64,000 nt of DNA from Palsa-872 sp036495195 (GTDB lineage: Bacteria; Chloroflexota; Dormibacteria; Dormibacterales; Dormibacteraceae), in the NCBI GenBank assembly GCA_036495195.1, contig DASXNH010000048.1, positions 1 through 64,000 of the forward strand, read 5' to 3'. The position numbers and the translations under genes are program-made. The notes below the pieces were generated by a model, which searched no databases, was not told the DNA's origin, and was given only the letters and a program-made list of their open reading frames with translations. Positions 60,055 through 64,000 of the stretch are shown here, piece after piece (the first letter of the stretch is position 1; each line of letters opens with the position of its first letter).

Positions 60055-63000
60055 CAAGCCGTCCACGCCCGGGATGCGTCCGGCGTGCTCGATCAGGAGC
60101 TGGGTGGCCTCGGCCTCGTCAGCCGGCCTGCCGATCAAGAATCCTTGCGCGGCATCGCATCCAGCCTCGAGCAGGATCGCCTCGGCCGCCTGATCTTGAA
60201 GGCCCTCAGCGACGACGCGGAGGCCGAGGTTGTGGCCCAGCCCGACGGCGGATCGGACGATTGCACCAGAGTCAGGGTCGGTCGCGAGCCCTGACACGAA
60301 TGAGCGGTCGATCTTGATCTCGTTGACCGGCAATCGCATCAGATAAAGGAGAGAGGAGTACCCGGTCCCGAAATCGTCGAGAGAGAGTCGGATCCCCATC
60401 TCGCTCAGACGGGCCAGTGCCTTTCCCGCCGCCGCAGCCATCGCGACTCCCTCCGTGATCTCGAGCGTCAACCTGTGCGCCTCGACGCCGGAGGACTCCA
60501 GCGTACGAGCGACCATCTCCTCGACCGAGTGGTCCTCGATGCAGCGCGGCGAGACGTTGACGGACATCGTCACATCCAGACCCAACGCAAGCCATTTGCG
60601 CAGCTGGCTGAGGGCGTTGTCCAGGACCCATGCGGTGAGCGGGTGGATGATGCCCATTTCCTCCGCCAGCGGAAGGAAACGGTCAGGAGGCATCATGCCC
60701 TCGCGAGGGTGATTCCACCTGACGAGAGCCTCCATGCCCTGGATCGCACCAGTCGCCAGGGTGAGCTGTGGCTGGTACTGAAGCACCAGCTCGCCTTGTG
60801 GAATCGAGCGACGCAGCTCGCCACCAAGGCCCGAGCGTCGGAGCGACTGCGCCTCCTGCTCGGGCGCGTAGACCGCGTGACCACCGCCGGATCGCTTGGC
60901 CACATACATCGCCACGTCCGCGCGACGCAGGAGGGTCGTCGGATCGTCCCCGTGGACGGGATACAGAGCAATGCCGATCGAGGCTCCCGTCTCCACCATC
61001 TGGTCCGCGATCGCAAACGGTCCTTCCAGCGCCGCCAGGATCTTTCGTGCGGTGGAGATCACATCGTCGGGGTGCTTGGCGTCGGTGGTGAGGACGGCAA
61101 ACTCGTCGCCACCGAGGCGCGCGATGGTGTCGGTCGCGCGAAGCACGCCCCGCAGGCGAGCGGTGACCTCCTGGAGCAGCGTGTCGCCACGGTCATGGCC
61201 GAGCGCGTCGTTGATGTCTTTGAAGCGATCGAGGTCTAAAAGCAGGACGCCGAACATGTTCTGGTTTCGCCGCGCCGAAAGCAGGGCCTGGCGCAGGCGA
61301 TCGCCGAACAGGCTCCGATTCGGCAGGCCGGTCAAGGCGTCGTGCAACGCCTGGTACTCGAGAGCGTCGGTGTGCGCCTTCCTCTCGGAGATGTCCCGCA
61401 TGGTCGCGATGAACAGATGGCGCGACCCCACCTGCATCGAGCTGACAACGAACTCCAGCGGAAACAGGCTGCCGCTCTTCCTCTTACCCATCGACTCATG
61501 CGCAGCGCTGATCGGGATGTCTTGCGTCAGGCGGTGCTGCAGATAGTTGGTGAAGCCGCTGCGATGCGTGGTCGCGATCAGGATCTCCGCCGGCTGTCCA
61601 ACGAGCTCGTGCTCCTCGTGGCCAAACAGCTTCACGACTGCCGGGTTGGCGGATTCGATGAGGCCTGCCTGGTCGATTGTCGCCAGCCCGTCTGAGACGT
61701 TGTCGAGCACCGACCTCATGCGCTTCTCGCTGTCCTGCAGCGCGACCTCGGCTCGCTTGCGCTCGACGAACTCGCCGATCTGCGAGCCGACGTCGTTCAT
61801 GACAGCCACCAAACCCTCATCGAGCTCGCGAGCCGCCCACGTGTGGAGCGCGATCATGCCCACAACGCGACGTCCGCTGCGGACCGGGAAGCCGGCGACC
61901 CCATGCAGGCCGGCAGCGACCGCCGCCGCGGCTCGCGCCGAGCCGTCGGCAGGCAGGTCGCCGGCGGACAGTGGCGCTCCAGCCTCCCAGACTCTGCCGG
62001 GCATGCCCTCGCCACGCTTGTAGGTCGCTTCCCGCGCGGTGGCTTCGTAGACAGAGGTGTCTCGCCCGGGGCGCTTCCACGCAGCGACGAAGTGCATCGC
62101 TTCTCGTGCCGTGTCGACCTCCCAGTACTCGGCCAGCTCCCAATCGAGGGCCAGGCACAGGCCTTCGAGAACGTTGGGCGCCGCTGTATCCCAGCCGGGG
62201 GACGTCACGAGCGCCTGGGTGACGGCAAAGCGCGCGGCTTGCAGGACCTCGTTCCGCTTGCGATCGCCGATGTCGACCACGACCGTCTGGAAGTGCAGGG
62301 GCTTGCCCGATTCGTCTCTCACCAGGCGGGCATTGACGTCGGCCCACAACGGCTGGCCATCCCTGCGGATGAACCGTTTGTCAAAGCGAAAGCCGGGAGC
62401 CTCTCCCGCCATGACGCGCCGCCAGGCCTCCTGTGTTTTGGCCACGTCATCGGGATGCGTGATATCGAAGAGCGTCATGCTCTCCAATTCGCTTTCCGAA
62501 TAGCCAAGCCAGTCGTAAAAAGCCGGGTTGACCGAGAAGATCTGGCCGTCGAGGCCGGCGAAAGCCATGGCCGCCTGCGCTTGTTCGAACAGAGTGCGGA
62601 ACCGCCTCTCGCTGTCGCGCTCCGCCACCTCCGAGCGGTGGCGCTCCGTGATGTCGTGGACGAGGGCGAGGAGCCTGTGGCTGCCTTCGGCGCTCAGGGA
62701 GCGCACCGCGGTCTCGACCTGGATGCGCCGGCCGTCCTTGGTGATGAGCGCCGATTCATAACGGAAGGGCACCACTCCGCCCTGGAGCCGTGTCGACAGC
62801 TGCTCGATGAGACGCGGCCGCTCCTCCTCGGGCGCGAGCTCGATCAGCGAGCCGAAGGCAGCGAGCTCGGTTGACGTGTACCCGGTCAGCTGTTGATAGG
62901 CCGGGTTTCCGGCGACGAACCTTCCGTCTTCGGTGATGACCAATCCCTCACCGATATCGCTGATCGCGTTGAGCAGCGACGCCTGGCGCTCCGCATGCAT

Positions 63001-63612
63001 GGTGAGGTTGCGCGCCACGACGCGGTGGGTGACATAGGCCAGCAGAGCGAGGCCGACCAGGACCAGCGCCCAGCTCACAGCCTCAGGCGCGGTGAGATCA
63101 AGCATGACCAGGGCGTCGATCCACAGAGCCGCCATCCCCAGGGCCGCAATTCCGATGACGTACCGAAAGTGGCGGGTCAAGAACCCGAGGTCGAAGTAGA
63201 GAATCATGGTCGCGAACAACGCGGCCGACAGCGGCATCAGGTCGTTGCCCAGCCACGGCGCCGCGACCCCCAGTGCGGCGACTGCGAGCACCACGTTGAC
63301 CACCATCAGGGCGAGCTGTACCGGAGCGCGGCTGGAGAACCTCGAGGCCCTGATCACCACGGCGACCGCGCAGTATGCGGCGCCAAATCCGAGCAGCGCA
63401 CCCTCCTCCCGCAGGACGACCCCTGGCAGCTTCGCCTCCCAGAGGCGGAGCGCCACCGCCCCGATGATCACGGCAGCCGCAACGCTGGTGATCAGGGGAA
63501 GTCGCCATGCCGCCAGGAAGGGCGACCGGCTGGGCTGCACGGCGCCGGCCGGCGGCACACCGAACAGCGAGTCGGCGACGGCCGGCTGGGACAGGATCAA
63601 ATCACTCGCCAA
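59995..63612 (-). CDS. Membrane PAS-PAS-GAF-PAS-GGDEF-EAL protein
   Basis: A 1205-residue c-di-GMP turnover protein. About six to seven membrane segments (residues 30-200); PAS (about 210-325), PAS (335-455), GAF (465-625), PAS (635-750), GGDEF with RLGGDEFAVL, and EAL with MEALVRWNH, NVSPRC, EITEG, DDFGTGYSSL, KIDRSF and AAQGFLIGRP. The inhibitory site RATD lies five residues before GGDEF. Both catalytic domains keep their core residues, so it may make and break c-di-GMP depending on signals. Start is TTG 63612; TATCGT lies nine bases upstream. No Shine-Dalgarno seen. Confidence 0.92.
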   Translation of the reverse strand: MASDLILSQPAVADSLFGVPPAGAVQPSRSPFLAAWRLPLITSVAAAVIIGAVALRLWEAKLPGVVLREEGALLGFGAAYCAVAVVIRASRFSSRAPVQLALMVVNVVLAVAALGVAAPWLGNDLMPLSAALFATMILYFDLGFLTRHFRYVIGIAALGMAALWIDALVMLDLTAPEAVSWALVLVGLALLAYVTHRVVARNLTMHAERQASLLNAISDIGEGLVITEDGRFVAGNPAYQQLTGYTSTELAAFGSLIELAPEEERPRLIEQLSTRLQGGVVPFRYESALITKDGRRIQVETAVRSLSAEGSHRLLALVHDITERHRSEVAERDSERRFRTLFEQAQAAMAFAGLDGQIFSVNPAFYDWLGYSESELESMTLFDITHPDDVAKTQEAWRRVMAGEAPGFRFDKRFIRRDGQPLWADVNARLVRDESGKPLHFQTVVVDIGDRKRNEVLQAARFAVTQALVTSPGWDTAAPNVLEGLCLALDWELAEYWEVDTAREAMHFVAAWKRPGRDTSVYEATAREATYKRGEGMPGRVWEAGAPLSAGDLPADGSARAAAAVAAGLHGVAGFPVRSGRRVVGMIALHTWAARELDEGLVAVMNDVGSQIGEFVERKRAEVALQDSEKRMRSVLDNVSDGLATIDQAGLIESANPAVVKLFGHEEHELVGQPAEILIATTHRSGFTNYLQHRLTQDIPISAAHESMGKRKSGSLFPLEFVVSSMQVGSRHLFIATMRDISERKAHTDALEYQALHDALTGLPNRSLFGDRLRQALLSARRNQNMFGVLLLDLDRFKDINDALGHDRGDTLLQEVTARLRGVLRATDTIARLGGDEFAVLTTDAKHPDDVISTARKILAALEGPFAIADQMVETGASIGIALYPVHGDDPTTLLRRADVAMYVAKRSGGGHAVYAPEQEAQSLRRSGLGGELRRSIPQGELVLQYQPQLTLATGAIQGMEALVRWNHPREGMMPPDRFLPLAEEMGIIHPLTAWVLDNALSQLRKWLALGLDVTMSVNVSPRCIEDHSVEEMVARTLESSGVEAHRLTLEITEGVAMAAAAGKALARLSEMGIRLSLDDFGTGYSSLLYLMRLPVNEIKIDRSFVSGLATDPDSGAIVRSAVGLGHNLGLRVVAEGLQDQAAEAILLEAGCDAAQGFLIGRPADEAEATQLLIEHAGRIPGVDGLSGEVAPSAEQGHPVDLETA

Positions 63613-63695
63613 ACCACGACCACGATAGCGGTCAACGCTCGGGCCTGGCGCTTCCGGCGCCGCGAGCCCGGGCTGGGCTCCGGCTGCTGGCCGGT

Positions 63696-63989
63696 CTACT
63701 TGCCGGTCTTGGCCTTGGAGCGCTGGGGAACCGAGCGCTTCAGGGGCGCCCTTCGACCGGCGTGGGCAGACGGGGGCTGGCTGGCCTGGAGCTCATCGGG
63801 ATGCTTCGGCCGGCTTGATGCGGCGTGAAGGGTGCGGAGCCGGTCCAGGCGCTCCTTCTTGGCGAGAAGGGCGATCTTCAGGGCGTCCGACAGCTGGGTG
63901 TCGTTCATCGGCACCACCCGGATGCGCGCTTCCAGCTCCAATACCTCCACTTCGGCCCGAGTCAGCTCGAGATCGATAGTCTTTGCCAT
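63696..63989 (-). CDS. Hypothetical basic coiled-coil protein
   Basis: A 97-residue protein. Residues 1-52 are charged and helical (DLELTRAEVEVLELEARIRV, LSDALKIALLAKKERLDRLR), and the rest is a Pro/Ser/Lys/Arg-rich tail. ATG 63989 is preceded by AGAGGAAGA, a good ribosome binding site. I recognise no family. It stands upstream of the GGDEF-EAL gene in the same direction with an 83-base gap. Confidence 0.6.
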   Translation of the reverse strand: MAKTIDLELTRAEVEVLELEARIRVVPMNDTQLSDALKIALLAKKERLDRLRTLHAASSRPKHPDELQASQPPSAHAGRRAPLKRSVPQRSKAKTGK

Positions 63990-64000
63990 TCTTCCTCTTT

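Noticed and set aside
1..64000. CRISPR arrays, insertion sequences, prophage or integron features
   Set aside because: No regularly spaced repeats, transposase, integrase or phage structural genes were seen on either strand.

Overview
The window is a high-G+C bacterial chromosome segment, densely coded on both strands, with no insertion sequence, prophage or CRISPR array that I can see. The gene families point to a soil-type Terrabacteria lineage of the Chloroflexota / Ca. Dormibacterota kind: a radA - PIN/TRAM - ispD - ispF - cysS string as in Firmicutes and Actinobacteria, an RDD / SpoIIM-like / DUF58 / MoxR / DUF4350 / DUF4129 membrane module, ClpC, and frequent GTG and TTG starts. The phylum is an inference from gene content and order, not from a phylogeny.

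Left part (1-31 kb), mostly housekeeping on the minus strand: cysS (cut by the window edge), ispF, ispD, a YacL-type PIN/TRAM protein and radA; the membrane/MoxR module; a lone receiver facing clpC; an O-antigen-ligase-like TPR protein; an S1-domain protein; panC, panB, a DUF2520 protein, ftsH and tilS behind a CAU tRNA and a 27-residue basic protein; initiator tRNA-Met, a DivIC/FtsB-like protein, mazG, mfd, pth and ybeY. Many starts overlap the previous stop (ATGA, GTGA, TTGA), so these are translationally coupled operons.

Middle part (30-43 kb), a surface-polysaccharide locus: two SDR sugar epimerases (GalE-like and CDP-paratose 2-epimerase-like), a methyltransferase, a GT-C membrane glycosyltransferase, a protein joining an LPG-synthase-type membrane domain to a GT4 transferase, an exosortase, a GT2 synthase whose reading frame runs into a secreted domain ending in a PEP-CTERM sorting signal, a regulator with three tandem HTH units, and a dTDP-4-dehydrorhamnose reductase. 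The exosortase start codon overlaps the stop of its likely substrate.

Right part (43-64 kb), a signalling island: a NarL-type regulator, two tandem MCPs, CheW, a CheA-REC hybrid, CheR with a TPR-like tail, a REC-ATPase of CpaE/TadZ type, two kinase/receiver sets (one kinase has lost the phospho-accepting His), a MEDS-domain regulator, a Crp/Fnr regulator, a second NarL regulator, a class III nucleotidyl cyclase and a large PAS-GAF-GGDEF-EAL protein. No CheB, CheD, separate CheY or flagellar gene is present in the window. The set looks like a chemosensory and second-messenger circuit for surface behaviour (pili, adhesion, polysaccharide) rather than flagellar swimming.

The most unusual points are the GT2 to PEP-CTERM frame next to its exosortase, the CAU tRNA whose encoded CCA shares a base with the tilS start codon, the triple-HTH regulator with tandem heptamers at its own start, and a 25-residue ORF locked by TGATG overlaps between a receiver and the cyclase.
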